Source: Lactiplantibacillus brownii (lineage in GTDB: Bacteria; Bacillota; Bacilli; Lactobacillales; Lactobacillaceae). From it: DNA of 64,000 nt. The notes under the pieces are model-generated. The model had not been told where the DNA came from, did not search any database, and worked only from the letters and a program-made list of their open reading frames with translations. Made by a program: the position numbers and the translations under genes. The DNA lies in NCBI RefSeq assembly GCF_031085375.1, contig NZ_JAVCWF010000001.1, positions 2,666,001 to 2,730,000 of the forward strand, given 5' to 3'. Of the stretch, positions 25,940 to 34,585 are shown piece by piece (the stretch's first letter is position 1; every line of letters begins with the position of its first letter).

Positions 25940-26081
25940 TTCGGTTGGTCTGGACTGATGCTGGAACGTGGTGGCCACGTTTGTGAGCCAAAGGGCGGTC
26001 TCACAAGCCGGGCTTTCTCTAAGCTGGAAAATCACCAGCAAAGAGAAATTTCACCACTGAGCATCATCCAGCCCGCCCTGC
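25940..26081 (-). repeat. Family A structured intergenic element, copy A2
   Basis: Reverse orientation relative to A1. Hairpin 1 reads TTTCTCT/AGAGAAA (A1: TTTTCCT/AGGAAAA), so two base pairs changed on both sides. Hairpin 2 TTGTGAG/CTCACAA is unchanged. It lies in the 884-bp gap 25774-26657, which contains no supported gene. Confidence 0.8.
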
Positions 26082-26318
26082 GCTAATTAGTGATCTCAAT
26101 ATCAATTGGATCTGAGGAACATTAAGATTACCAATGCTTCTAGTCGCAAGTACTGCCTCACGATGAACGAGTTGACCAAGAAAGACGGACAATTGGTTCA
26201 TTATTTTAGTGGATTAAAGGGACAATGACTAATCAAAATTGGTGGTAGTTCTATCTGGATTTACTTTTCAGCTACTTAACTAACAGGAAAATCAAATTTA
26301 CCTTTTAGTTAGCCGTGA

Positions 26319-26461
26319 GGTTGGCAGCTTTTAGGGCTCAGTGATGAAATTTATCTTAGTCAGCAGTGGGTTGCTGGTGGCTTAGATAAAGGCCGGCTTT
26401 CGAGACCGCTTTGTGGCTCGGAAACGTGCCCATCACGTTCCAGCCCTAAAAACTGCCAACC
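26319..26461 (+). repeat. Family A structured intergenic element, diverged copy A3
   Basis: Outer stem GGTTGGCAGCTTTTAGGGCT pairs with AGCCCTAAAAACTGCCAACC (19 of 20) although its sequence is unlike the other copies. Hairpin 1 TTTATCT (26350-26356)/AGATAAA; hairpin 2 TTTCGAG (26398-26404)/CTCGGAA. Joining segments GCTCAGTG, CCGGCTT, AGACCGCTTT and CACGTTCCAGC are conserved. Confidence 0.8.
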
Positions 26462-26657
26462 GGTAAGGCGGAAATCAACAACTATCTGGGTTGCAAGACA
26501 TAAATTGGACGAAACACGCAAAAAGTAACCAACAGCCATTACACGACATCCAAGCAGTCAGTTTATTAACTTTTTTCAAAACAAACCCTTCCACGCATCC
26601 CACACATACCTAGTCTGTTATACTGTTTATTAGAGAATTTGATCGGGGGTTTTATCT

Positions 26658-27911
26658 GTGTATTATCGTGGTGAAGTACTAGATTTTGTAAATATGTTGC
26701 TAACAGATACCACCGCGCCTTTAATGCGATCACGGCTGGTTTTTTCTAGTAAGATCGATGTGGAACGCCTCAAAGCTGCGGTGCTATCAACTGCGCAAAT
26801 TGTCCCCGAAATTTTTGCGCACTATCAAGCAGATCATAATCGCTTTGAAGTCATCAATCAGCAAGCGAATGATATTGTGATTGAAGCTCAAAGTCCGTAT
26901 AGTCCTGAAAATTTTGACTTTAATTTTAAAACTGGCCCGCAACTGCGTCTATTTGTCATTCATCATGATCAATACGATGTTTTGCAGGCATTCATGAGCC
27001 ACCTACTCACTGATAGTGTTGGCTTCAAAGAATACTTATACTTGTTATCACAGGCTTATAATCACGATGATCTATCAGAATTGACGAATGAACGGCGCTT
27101 GCGTCCAATCATGTCGCAACTACAACGCCAATTTCAGCGGCCCAATCACCACTCTGAATTACCTTTGAATGCCGTTAAATTACCCCACTATCAAGGCATG
27201 AATTTGCGCCATGTTGGCCACATTATGCTGACTAGTAAACAATTCATGCGCGTCCGACGGGTGGCTAAAGCTCAAGATGTCGGCATTACTGAAGCAATCT
27301 TAGCAGCTTACGCCAAAGCCTTGCAAGTGTTGACAGGGCACACAACGATCACGTTGCCATGCCCAATTAATTTCCGCCACTTTGCTGAAGAAGAAACCAA
27401 TACGATTCGGATCGCGAATTTAACAGGGGCGGTTTATCTCAACGTTAAAGTTGATGTCGATGCACCGTTTTCAGCGCTCGTTCAACACGTCCATGATTTG
27501 CTTGCCACCGAGCGCACCCATGCAGCCTTTTTGTACCGGCTCACTAACCTACAAAAAATGAATCATACGATGCCGGTCAGTTTAATGCGTAAATTGACCA
27601 AGCGTTGGCTCGCGCAACAACCCCTGACTTACACAAACTTTGGAGTTGTCGATCAGCAACGGTTGCAATTTCATGGCCTAACCGTTGTCAATTGTGTCTT
27701 TTCTGGGGCTTTTCGAACGACACCCACTATGGAAATTGCCGCCAGTACTTTTGCCGGAACTTGCACGTTGAGTTTCAATAGCATTGGCTCTGAACGCGAC
27801 TATCAGCTGGGTATGAAGATTCTTGAAAATGTACAAGCACAACTGCTCGTCTGGTCTCAAACAGCCGTTTTGGACGAAGCACTCAAACAACCCACACCAG
27901 ATAAACACTAA
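26658..27911 (+). CDS. Condensation-like acyltransferase, stand-alone
   Basis: 417-aa member of the chloramphenicol-acetyltransferase/condensation superfamily. The catalytic HxxxD is SHLLTDSVGFKEYL near residues 119-123. The second half has TLPCPINFRHF and the closing TYTNFGVVD, which correspond to the DFGWG-side of the fold. No carrier protein or adenylation domain is nearby, so it resembles single-domain PapA/alcohol-acyltransferase-like enzymes rather than an NRPS fragment. Start GTG 26658 with a GGGGG RBS. Substrates unknown. Isolated gene, preceded by two repeat elements. Confidence 0.72.
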   Translation: MYYRGEVLDFVNMLLTDTTAPLMRSRLVFSSKIDVERLKAAVLSTAQIVPEIFAHYQADHNRFEVINQQANDIVIEAQSPYSPENFDFNFKTGPQLRLFVIHHDQYDVLQAFMSHLLTDSVGFKEYLYLLSQAYNHDDLSELTNERRLRPIMSQLQRQFQRPNHHSELPLNAVKLPHYQGMNLRHVGHIMLTSKQFMRVRRVAKAQDVGITEAILAAYAKALQVLTGHTTITLPCPINFRHFAEEETNTIRIANLTGAVYLNVKVDVDAPFSALVQHVHDLLATERTHAAFLYRLTNLQKMNHTMPVSLMRKLTKRWLAQQPLTYTNFGVVDQQRLQFHGLTVVNCVFSGAFRTTPTMEIAASTFAGTCTLSFNSIGSERDYQLGMKILENVQAQLLVWSQTAVLDEALKQPTPDKH

Positions 27912-27913
27912 AG

Positions 27914-27948
27914 ACCAGTTCCTGAAAAAACGGAACTGGTTTTATTTT
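27914..27948 (+). terminator. Terminator of the acyltransferase gene
   Basis: Stem ACCAGTTCC/GGAACTGGT followed by TTTTATTTT. Confidence 0.8.
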
Positions 27949-28063
27949 GACTGTTGATAGTTAAGATTATCAAAAAGTTTTTACTAATAACGTTTCTAAA
28001 TTGGAATCCTTCTAATAAGTGTGGTTTAATAGGGTTGAATCTTAGCAAAGGAGGAACCGCGTC

Positions 28064-28546
28064 GTGGCAGAAGATATGTTAACGCAAGCCTTGCAACAAT
28101 TAAAGGATCACAAAATTCGGGTAACCCCGCAGCGTCAGATCATTCTGACTTACCTCGTTACTCACCATAACCATCCTTCAGTCGAGACTATCTATCAAGC
28201 CTTGGAATCTCAACTGCCCAATTTAAGCTTGGCGACGGTTTATAACACCTTAAAGCTGTTCGTTGATCTGGGTATTGTGATCGAATTACAAAATGGGGAT
28301 GCCGGAACTCATTATGATTTCTTTGGCCGGCCTCACTACCATGTTGTTTGCGAAAATTGCGGTAAAATTACTGACGTTTTCGAACCAGATTTAAGTGGGA
28401 TCGATACGACCGCTGCCAGACTTTCTGGTTACTTAGTCACTGGTCACAATATGGAAGTTTATGGTCTCTGTCCTGAATGCCAGGCCAAACTTGGAATACA
28501 CCATAAAAGCGAGTTACAACGATTAAATTTGAGTCATACTGAATAA
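28064..28546 (+). CDS. perR: Fur-family peroxide regulator, PerR-type
   Basis: 160 aa. Winged helix (~20-85): VTPQRQIILTYL, HPSVETIYQAL, SLATVYNTLKLF. Regulatory-site residues match B. subtilis PerR: the YDF Asp, HYH and the Asp in KITDVF, which bind Mn/Fe. Structural zinc is held by CENC and CPEC. It should repress peroxide-defence genes until Fe-catalysed oxidation. Start GTG 28064, set by AAGGAGG. PerR versus Fur is judged from motif resemblance only. Confidence 0.85.
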   Translation: MAEDMLTQALQQLKDHKIRVTPQRQIILTYLVTHHNHPSVETIYQALESQLPNLSLATVYNTLKLFVDLGIVIELQNGDAGTHYDFFGRPHYHVVCENCGKITDVFEPDLSGIDTTAARLSGYLVTGHNMEVYGLCPECQAKLGIHHKSELQRLNLSHTE

Positions 28547-28632
28547 GATAAAAGCCGACCATAGTACGGGTTAGGCGTTAAGTGGCTCATTTAATGTCAG
28601 TCTTCTACTAAAACATTTTTGTATTGGCCGCT

Positions 28633-28683
28633 AAAAAAGCTCATTCGAATTTTCTTTAAAATGAAAATTTGGATGAGCTTTTT
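28633..28683. terminator. Bidirectional terminator
   Basis: Long stem AAAAAGCTCAT/ATGAGCTTTTT extended by CGAATTTTC/GAAAATTTG, between convergent perR and the 28693 gene. Confidence 0.85.
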
Positions 28684-28692
28684 GGTTTCAAT

Positions 28693-29007
28693 TCACTTTA
28701 TGCCAGATACTAAATTAATTTGATCTTTGCTATTCTCCCAAAGCTCTTTGGGTGTATAACGATCTTTTTCAAAAAGGACGACTGTCCCGTCCTTTTCAAT
28801 GTGCGCATGGTTACCCTGCCATTCCCATGTTGGTGGAATAAACAAATTAAGTCTTTTCCCTTTGCCCTTTTTAGGTGACCAAGCAGAAACATAATTATCA
28901 ATATAGTGTGTTCTCATAAATCTTGTTTGACCATTATCAAACTCGATCTGCATTAGATTAGCACCCATCCAAACCTTGACTGCTTTAGGTATTTCTTTTG
29001 ACATCAT
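28693..29007 (-). CDS. Hypothetical protein, about 104 aa
   Basis: Soluble basic protein, MMSKEIPKAVKVWMGANLMQ at its start, mid-region KKGKGKRLNLFIPPTWEWQG, no membrane segment. ATG 29007 or 29004 both fit a GGGTGGGG RBS. I recognise no family. It ends at a shared terminator and has a more AT-rich composition than perR, so it may be a later arrival. Confidence 0.6.
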   Translation of the reverse strand: MMSKEIPKAVKVWMGANLMQIEFDNGQTRFMRTHYIDNYVSAWSPKKGKGKRLNLFIPPTWEWQGNHAHIEKDGTVVLFEKDRYTPKELWENSKDQINLVSGIK

Positions 29008-29210
29008 TAACACCCCACCCGTTGCTTCAAAACAATATTCTGACCAATCTTGTTAAAGGTTAAAAGTTGCTACAAAACGTGTGATCACCCACAGGCTCAA
29101 TATATCACAATATAGAATTTATTCAATCACAAAATGTTTAGACAACGATGAAGCATTTTTAGGCCTAATAAAAGAGCCACCAGCTCTGGCAGCTCCCATT
29201 ATTTAAACGA

Positions 29211-29444
29211 TTAATCTCGTGTTTGACCAAACATGAAGTATAACCAAGGTCCAATCGGTTGCACAAAGGCTAGTAAAAGCCAACCAATCTTGTGGCCACG
29301 ACGAACTGATTTGGCGCGAATAATATCTGTAATCGCAATACTAGACGCAACGAACTCAAAAGCTGCGACTGGTGCGATTTGTTGACGAACTCGGCGTGAT
29401 AATTTGGGACGCTGCTGATGGTGCAAGTGACAATGTTTGAACAT
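29211..29444 (-). CDS. PLDNc-domain small membrane protein
   Basis: 77 aa matching the phospholipase-D N-terminal (PLDNc) membrane module: SIAITDIIRAKSVRRGHKIG then WLLLAFVQPIGPWLYFMFGQ, giving two short spans around a basic loop. No catalytic HKD domain. Small stand-alone PLDNc proteins are widespread in Firmicutes with no known role. A weak hairpin (AGAGC-rich) follows. Confidence 0.75.
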   Translation of the reverse strand: MFKHCHLHHQQRPKLSRRVRQQIAPVAAFEFVASSIAITDIIRAKSVRRGHKIGWLLLAFVQPIGPWLYFMFGQTRD

Positions 29445-29508
29445 TTCAAAAGCCCCCTTTTACATTTATCTTCATTATACGTGATTGTTAATGTAAACGC
29501 TAACAGTG

Positions 29509-30354
29509 CTACAAATTTGCCGGTCGTTTGGTTAAAAAACGGGTTGAGGGAATTTGTAATGTGTCTAAAACGGGCGCGTTCTGTAGTAACTGACGCGTCG
29601 TTACTCCGACTTGACCACGATCAACCGTAATAATCTGATAACTACTACTTTCTCGAATCTCATGTAATTGTGGGTCCGTACAATCAATATCAAATGAAGC
29701 AGAGCCGGCAACGACATTCAAAATACTATCCCCATTCAAATAACTGGTTGGGAAATGAACGTGTCCAGAAAAGACGCCACCAATATTGTGACCACGGAGC
29801 GCTGACAACAATTCCGGAGTGTTTTGTAAAATTGCATAGTGCATATTTTCCATAGGCGCACCATCTAACGGATGATGTAGGAAAAGAAAGGCCCGTTTAG
29901 TAGGTGCCTGACGTAAATGCTTGCCAAGCCATTGTAATTGCGCAGTTGGCAACCAGCCGGCTTCATAGCCATCAATTTTTGAATCTAAAAAATAAAAATC
30001 ATTATTACCAATACGCATCCGATTGGCATAATATGGTCCAGGATCAGCTGGTAAATAACCTTCATAAAAGGCTTGGCGTGTATCATGATTGCCGAGAATT
30101 ACTCGGACATGGCAATTGAACTCATCCTTCATCATATGCACAACCCCGTGTAGTCGTTGGTAATCATCCGCAGACCCACTATGAATTAAATCACCTGTAA
30201 ACACGATCAAATCTGGCTGATATGGTAAAGTCCGAATATCCTGAATGATGGCCGTCAGTTTCATCCAGGGATCAATATTTTGATGATGGGCTGGCATTTG
30301 ACCGTGGGGCGTTAAATGCGTATCCGAAATCTGAATTATATGCAACCGTTGCAT
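29509..30354 (-). CDS. Calcineurin-like metallophosphoesterase (CpdA/Icc-like)
   Basis: 281 aa. Full metallophosphoesterase motif set: QISDTHL, VFTGDLIHSG, LGNHDTR, LFLHHPL and SGHVHFP. Order and length match class III cyclic-nucleotide phosphodiesterases, so hydrolysis of a cyclic or simple phosphodiester is likely; the substrate is not determined. Monocistronic; start ATG 30354 has only a weak RBS. Confidence 0.88.
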   Translation of the reverse strand: MQRLHIIQISDTHLTPHGQMPAHHQNIDPWMKLTAIIQDIRTLPYQPDLIVFTGDLIHSGSADDYQRLHGVVHMMKDEFNCHVRVILGNHDTRQAFYEGYLPADPGPYYANRMRIGNNDFYFLDSKIDGYEAGWLPTAQLQWLGKHLRQAPTKRAFLFLHHPLDGAPMENMHYAILQNTPELLSALRGHNIGGVFSGHVHFPTSYLNGDSILNVVAGSASFDIDCTDPQLHEIRESSSYQIITVDRGQVGVTTRQLLQNAPVLDTLQIPSTRFLTKRPANL

Positions 30355-30525
30355 CCTATCACTTCTCTACTCTAATATTCACCAAATGGTTAACTCAAGC
30401 ATACTAATTGGACGTAAAGTTTCGACAAGCTAATCTGTAAAATAAATGTAAACATTCCGTTAGTAGTGCTTTTTTGTTGAGTGAGCTATGATAAGAGTAT
30501 CTGTTTAATAAGTGAGGAATTTACT

Positions 30526-31077
30526 TTGAAAAATATTTTAGCTGGGCCACGCGTGACTTTAGCCGTTCCACAACCCGAAGATTTTGATGAAATCAGTGAT
30601 TGGTATACCGCAGGCGAGTTTTTACGCAATCTTGACACCGCCCCTGCCCGTCCACTTTCTGGCGAAGAATTAGAACAAACTTATCGTAACATTGATCGAA
30701 ACACCGAATTCTATTTTCATGTTCGTAGTCAAGAAGATGACCGCTTATTAGGGTTCATTACCCTTTATAACATCGAATGGTCAAACCAGATTGCCCAACT
30801 TGCCATTGCCATCGGCGACCCCAGTGACCGTGGACAAGGTTACGGGACCGAAGCACTAAATTTAATACTGAATTATGGATTCAATGAATTAAACTTATAC
30901 AAAGTTTGTTTGGACGTCATCGCAACTAACCATTCCGCGATCGCCGTTTACCAAAATAGCGGCTTCGAATTTGAAGGCACAAACAAGCTTGCCGTCAAGC
31001 GTGACGGGGAACGTTACGACCTCTATAGTATGGGATTATTCGCTGAAGATTTTCAGCCGCGAATCAAATTAGATTAA
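30526..31077 (+). CDS. GNAT-family N-acetyltransferase
   Basis: 183 aa from TTG 30526 (GAGG at 30514-30517); an upstream in-frame GTG has no RBS. RimJ/RimL or SpeG-like: AIGDPSDRGQGYGTEALNL is the acetyl-CoA pyrophosphate loop, NLYKVCLDVIATNHSAIAVY follows, then GFEFEGTNK. A TATGAT at 30487-30492 is a possible -10. Acetylates an amino group; substrate unknown. Confidence 0.87.
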   Translation: MKNILAGPRVTLAVPQPEDFDEISDWYTAGEFLRNLDTAPARPLSGEELEQTYRNIDRNTEFYFHVRSQEDDRLLGFITLYNIEWSNQIAQLAIAIGDPSDRGQGYGTEALNLILNYGFNELNLYKVCLDVIATNHSAIAVYQNSGFEFEGTNKLAVKRDGERYDLYSMGLFAEDFQPRIKLD

Positions 31078-31117
31078 TCTCCCAGCGCAATTAGTTGCAG
31101 CCGGTAGCGTTTGCAAT

Positions 31118-31334
31118 TATAATAGTCGCAGATTGATAGAAAGTGTGTAACCAACTATCAATCATTAATATTCTTTAGTTTTTAGATTGTGGTCGGTGTT
31201 GCTGCCATAATACCGATTAACAATCACATTCATTCATAGACTCCCCCAAGTCTTATGAATGGGGTTCATCAAAGCCCCCACTTTGATGTTTCCTACTCCT
31301 TGACCACTGCATCCTTGATGTGGTGGCTTTTTTT
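31118..31334 (+). ncRNA. Small RNA with C-rich hairpin loops (sRNA-5), with promoter
   Basis: Promoter TTGCAG (31095-31100), 17-bp spacer, TATAAT (31118-31123); start near 31130. Hairpin CATTCATAGACT/AGTCTTATGAATG has loop CCCCCA (31243-31248). Hairpin CATCAAAG/CTTTGATG has loop CCCCCA (31275-31280). A linker TTTCCTACTCCTT then leads to a terminator CCACTGCATC/GATGTGGTGG with T7 (31328-31334). No ORF fits. The two loops and the CCTACTCCTT linker match the sRNAs at 34.3-36.0 kb; the loops could pair with GGGGG/GGAGG ribosome binding sites. Confidence 0.75.
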
Positions 31335-31349
31335 GTGCAGCTTGCCGTT

Positions 31350-31490
31350 CCGGTTGGTCTGGATTGATGCTGGAACGTGGTGGCTACGTTTGTGAGCCAA
31401 AAGGCAGTCTCACAAGCCGGGCTTTTCCTAAGCTGGAAATTCACCAGCAAAGGAAAACTTCACCACTGAGCATCATCCAGCCTGTCCTGT
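31350..31490 (-). repeat. Family A structured intergenic element, copy A4
   Basis: Reverse orientation; nearly identical to A1. Hairpin 1 TTTTCCT/AGGAAAA, hairpin 2 GTGAG/CTCAC. Confidence 0.8.
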
Positions 31491-31548
31491 ACTAAATAGC
31501 ACTTCTAATACTAATTGGTTTTTTGTCAGGTTCTGGCTTCGCTATTAA

Positions 31549-31720
31549 CGTCGGAGTTGCCCAGCACGTTTGCCGTGTCGAGACACTTAGCTGGGCGAAC
31601 TGACCCCAGGTTAGTGTCTGGTCAACTTTTAAGACGTGGATTTCGGCTTGAAAGCGCCCTGCAGACCGGTCTTTGACTACGAGTTTGCCCCACAGCAAAC
31701 GTGCTGGCCAACGGAGACGG
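31549..31720. repeat. Family B intergenic palindromic element (full copy)
   Basis: Outer stem GTTGCCCAGCACGTTTGC with GCAAACGTGCTGGCCAAC. Inner AGACACTTAGCTGGG/CCCAGGTTAGTGTCT is identical to the 9141 copy, while TTCGC/GCGAA there is TTTGC/GCAAA here. Directly follows a family A copy. Region 31721-31846 shows nothing further. Confidence 0.8.
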
Positions 31721-31846
31721 ACAATTAATGCCGTACCTTAAAACACTAATAACAACTGTTTCACCATAAAAAGTATTAAATCCGACTGGTGCTTAATCTA
31801 CCCATACGGTAAATTCAACACCACCCGGACCTAACTAACCTTATGT

Positions 31847-32260
31847 TTAATCTTCTTCTACTTCCACTTGATGACGGCGAGCCATCAAACGTTCCTTCAC
31901 TTGTACTAAAACCCATGCTATCCCAGCAGTAAAGAGCAACAGCATTAACGTTGAGACAATAATTACGATAATAATCTGGACGCCCTCAGCCTTTAACACA
32001 TCAAGTTTCGTTACTAGTGCGACTCCAGACGGAATGAAAATCAAACTGATGATCTGCACGAAGAAGTTACTGACGCCTTCGACTTGTTCTAACTTCACGA
32101 TCTTCAACGTTAATAATAGATAGAGCAAGATCATCCCAATCAAGGCTGGCGGCATTGGGAAGCCCGGCCAAATCTGATTGACTAATTCTGAAATCAAACT
32201 ACTGACCAATAAAATCACACCATAGATCATAATTTGCTTAATAAATTTTGCTTTTTTCAT
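31847..32260 (-). CDS. lrgA: LrgA/CidA-family holin-like protein
   Basis: 137 aa with four membrane segments; FPMPPALIGMILLYLLL near residue 35 and FIPSGVALV near residue 76 match LrgA signatures. RBS AGGAGG before ATG 32260. It is 9 bp downstream of lrgB. LrgAB is implicated in pyruvate uptake and cell lysis control in other Firmicutes. In most genomes lrgA comes first; here it is second. Confidence 0.88.
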   Translation of the reverse strand: MKKAKFIKQIMIYGVILLVSSLISELVNQIWPGFPMPPALIGMILLYLLLTLKIVKLEQVEGVSNFFVQIISLIFIPSGVALVTKLDVLKAEGVQIIIVIIVSTLMLLLFTAGIAWVLVQVKERLMARRHQVEVEED

Positions 32261-32269
32261 ATACGCCTC

Positions 32270-33010
32270 CTATCCTAAACCAACTAAGTGAGCAAAGCTT
32301 GGTACCATGAAGTTCACCAAGATTCCTGCAACAACAAAGGCGATCGCGCCAGTTGCGCCAGCAGCTTCACTAACTTCAATCGCTTTAGTCGCCCCGACAG
32401 CATTCCCAGCGATACCAAAACCTAACCCTGCACCCAACGGATTTTTGTGCAGTTTGAACCAGCGGATAAAATGATCACCCAAGGCATAAATCAGGACAGA
32501 ATTTAAAATAACGGCAAAGGCCGCAATCGCTTGATCACCACCGACCGATTCAGCAACCGGTAACGCAATGGCAGTTGTTGCCGCTTGAACCAACATGGCG
32601 CCTAGCGCTTCATCCGTCAAGCCCATCAACTGAGATACCCCATAAATACCAAATAAGGACAGTAGTAACCCCAAGAATAAGGCCATCAAGATAACATCCC
32701 AATGCTTTTTAAAAATATCATTTCGTTTATATAATGGGACGGCAAACGAAACCGTCGCGGGGGCAACAAACCAGAATAACCAATCGCCACCGATTTGATA
32801 GGCTTCGTAAACTTTGTGCAATGGTGCTCGCAGGGCCGACGCAATCAATACCAGCAAACCAATCCCGAGCAACATTCCAAAAAATAATGGTTGGAATAAT
32901 ACAAAACGATTCGTCTTATGATACAAATACTCGCCAATCCCATACACCAGCACGGTTAACCCGATGCCAAAGAATGGATTATTGAGAAGATATGTCAAAA
33001 AGTTTTCCAC
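32270..33010 (-). CDS. lrgB: LrgB/CidB-family membrane protein
   Basis: About 242-246 aa and many membrane segments. Signature ATTAIALPVAESVGG and GLGFGIAGNAVGATKA near the C-terminus. GTG 33010 abuts the AAAGG RBS, so TTG 32998 (AAAGGTGG 8 bp upstream) may be the real start. First gene of a lrgB-lrgA pair. No LytSR two-component genes adjoin it. Confidence 0.88.
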   Translation of the reverse strand: MENFLTYLLNNPFFGIGLTVLVYGIGEYLYHKTNRFVLFQPLFFGMLLGIGLLVLIASALRAPLHKVYEAYQIGGDWLFWFVAPATVSFAVPLYKRNDIFKKHWDVILMALFLGLLLSLFGIYGVSQLMGLTDEALGAMLVQAATTAIALPVAESVGGDQAIAAFAVILNSVLIYALGDHFIRWFKLHKNPLGAGLGFGIAGNAVGATKAIEVSEAAGATGAIAFVVAGILVNFMVPSFAHLVGLG

Positions 33011-33181
33011 CTTTCTTCTACGTGGGAAAAAGTGTCAAAAAAATAGCGCACCCATCCGGGTCTAGTCATCATTAAAATGGTGGTTAGGCTCAGAACAGTG
33101 CGCCAACACGGCTCTAAAAATATTATGTTTTAATTATAGCAAACTAAAGGACAAATTAATAGTTTTTTGTTCAATAAGTCG

Positions 33182-34021
33182 CTAATCCACGACATAAAGC
33201 ATCAAAGCGTACGCACCGACTCCCGTATGAGTCGCAATAATTGGGCTAGTGCGTGCGACCAACAAATCCGCTTGTGGCGCCACTTCCTGCATCAATTTAC
33301 GTGGTGCCGCCGGGACTTGATCATCGCCCACATATGAGATGCCGGCCGCTTCAACCCGAGTCGTATCGGCTAACTCATTTAAAATTTGCGTCTGCGCTTT
33401 AATCAGTGCTTTCTTCCCACGACCACGTGTATATAATTTCAACTTGCCATCCACTAATTCAAAAACAAATTTCAATTTGATCAAATTAGTCACAACACCG
33501 GCAATCTTGGGGACACGACCACCTTTGACCAAATTATCTAGCGTATCGACAAACAAATAAACATGGGTCTGTTGTCGAATCACCGCAATCTTAGCTAGAA
33601 TAGTTGCCATATCGGCACCACCGTGTGCCATCCGTGCCGCCGTCAGAACTTGAAAGGCCATCCCCCGATCCGCAGACTTAGAATCCACAACGGTCACTTG
33701 ACCACTCGCTAACTGGGCCGCCTGACGCGCCGCATTAACGGTACCACTGAGGGTTTCTGTAATATGTAACGATAAGACCTGGCTCCCATCAGCGGTCAAG
33801 TTATCATAGCAGGTCACAAATTCACCAATCGGTGGCTGGCTGGTTGTTGGTAAAAGATCACTGGCTGCCATTTGGCGATCAAAATCAGCGCGTGAAATAG
33901 TCGTATCCGGGGCTAATTCGCCGCCAAAGCCGACTAATAAGGGCACAATCTGAATATCATATTGCTTAATCTCGGCAGCGGTTAATTGTACCGATGAATC
34001 TGTTACGATTTTGATGGTCAT
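33182..34021 (-). CDS. DegV-family fatty-acid-binding protein
   Basis: 279 aa. VTDSSVQLTAAEI and SQPPIGEF (Ser binds the carboxylate), VDSKSADRGMAF, GRVPKIAGVV, HTGVGAYAL. DegV proteins (FakB) deliver fatty acids to the FakA kinase for phospholipid synthesis. fakA is not in the window. Monocistronic. Confidence 0.88.
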   Translation of the reverse strand: MTIKIVTDSSVQLTAAEIKQYDIQIVPLLVGFGGELAPDTTISRADFDRQMAASDLLPTTSQPPIGEFVTCYDNLTADGSQVLSLHITETLSGTVNAARQAAQLASGQVTVVDSKSADRGMAFQVLTAARMAHGGADMATILAKIAVIRQQTHVYLFVDTLDNLVKGGRVPKIAGVVTNLIKLKFVFELVDGKLKLYTRGRGKKALIKAQTQILNELADTTRVEAAGISYVGDDQVPAAPRKLMQEVAPQADLLVARTSPIIATHTGVGAYALMLYVVD

Positions 34022-34255
34022 TTAGAATCACACTTTCAAGTTGTTTTGCCAGCAATTATAGCATGGTTCGGATGGCACACCAGTCAAAAGACTGATATCA
34101 CAACGTTTAGGAGCTTTCATAACGAAGCAATCTAATGAATTTGATTATAAACTTTGTAAAACGAATACACGCCGTTACTAAAATGGCTTAATTTTTTTCA
34201 ACTCAAAATCACGACTTTAGCGCGATGACATCATACTTTCTTCACGGCCCGCCGC

Positions 34256-34409
34256 TATACTGTATCCATAGTCATTAAGGAATTCCCCGTTTCTTGATGA
34301 CCTCCCTAACTTAGAATTCAATTACTCCCCCTAAAGTAATGAATTAATGTGTGTAGACAACCTAATTTCTTCCCTTTTTCCACCGTATTCCCCGATACGG
34401 TGGTTTTTT
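34256..34409 (+). ncRNA. Small RNA with C-rich loops (sRNA-1)
   Basis: -10 TATACT (34256-34261), start near 34268, about 142 nt. A 5-prime hairpin GTCATTAAGGAA/TTCTTGATGAC has loop TTCCCCG. Hairpin AATTCAATTACT/AGTAATGAATT has a CCCCCTA loop (34327-34331 C-run). Terminator CCACCGTAT-TCCCC-GATACGGTGG with T6. Upstream CATACTTTCTTCA (34232-34244) is also present in sRNA-2. No SD or ORF. The gap 34022-34844 otherwise holds only sRNA-2. Confidence 0.75.
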
Positions 34410-34585
34410 GTTCCACATTTGGCATCATGAATTGTCGTGAACCGTGTCTAGAATTAGCCAGGTGTCCCAAGCTGAACCTCCTAACTTTGCGATAGTAATA
34501 ACCCATCAACTCCAGGTCTAACTTATTTCAATCCAAGATCACAATTTCAGCTTTTCAGCATCATACTTTCTTCAAAAGTCCTCGC

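Noticed and set aside
5831..31720. Repeats as a CRISPR array
   Set aside because: Copies are dispersed, 140-174 bp long and palindromic, with no regular spacers and no cas genes.
34318..34509. Antisense open frame over sRNA-1
   Set aside because: Begins beyond the sRNA and crosses its terminator; no RBS or protein similarity.
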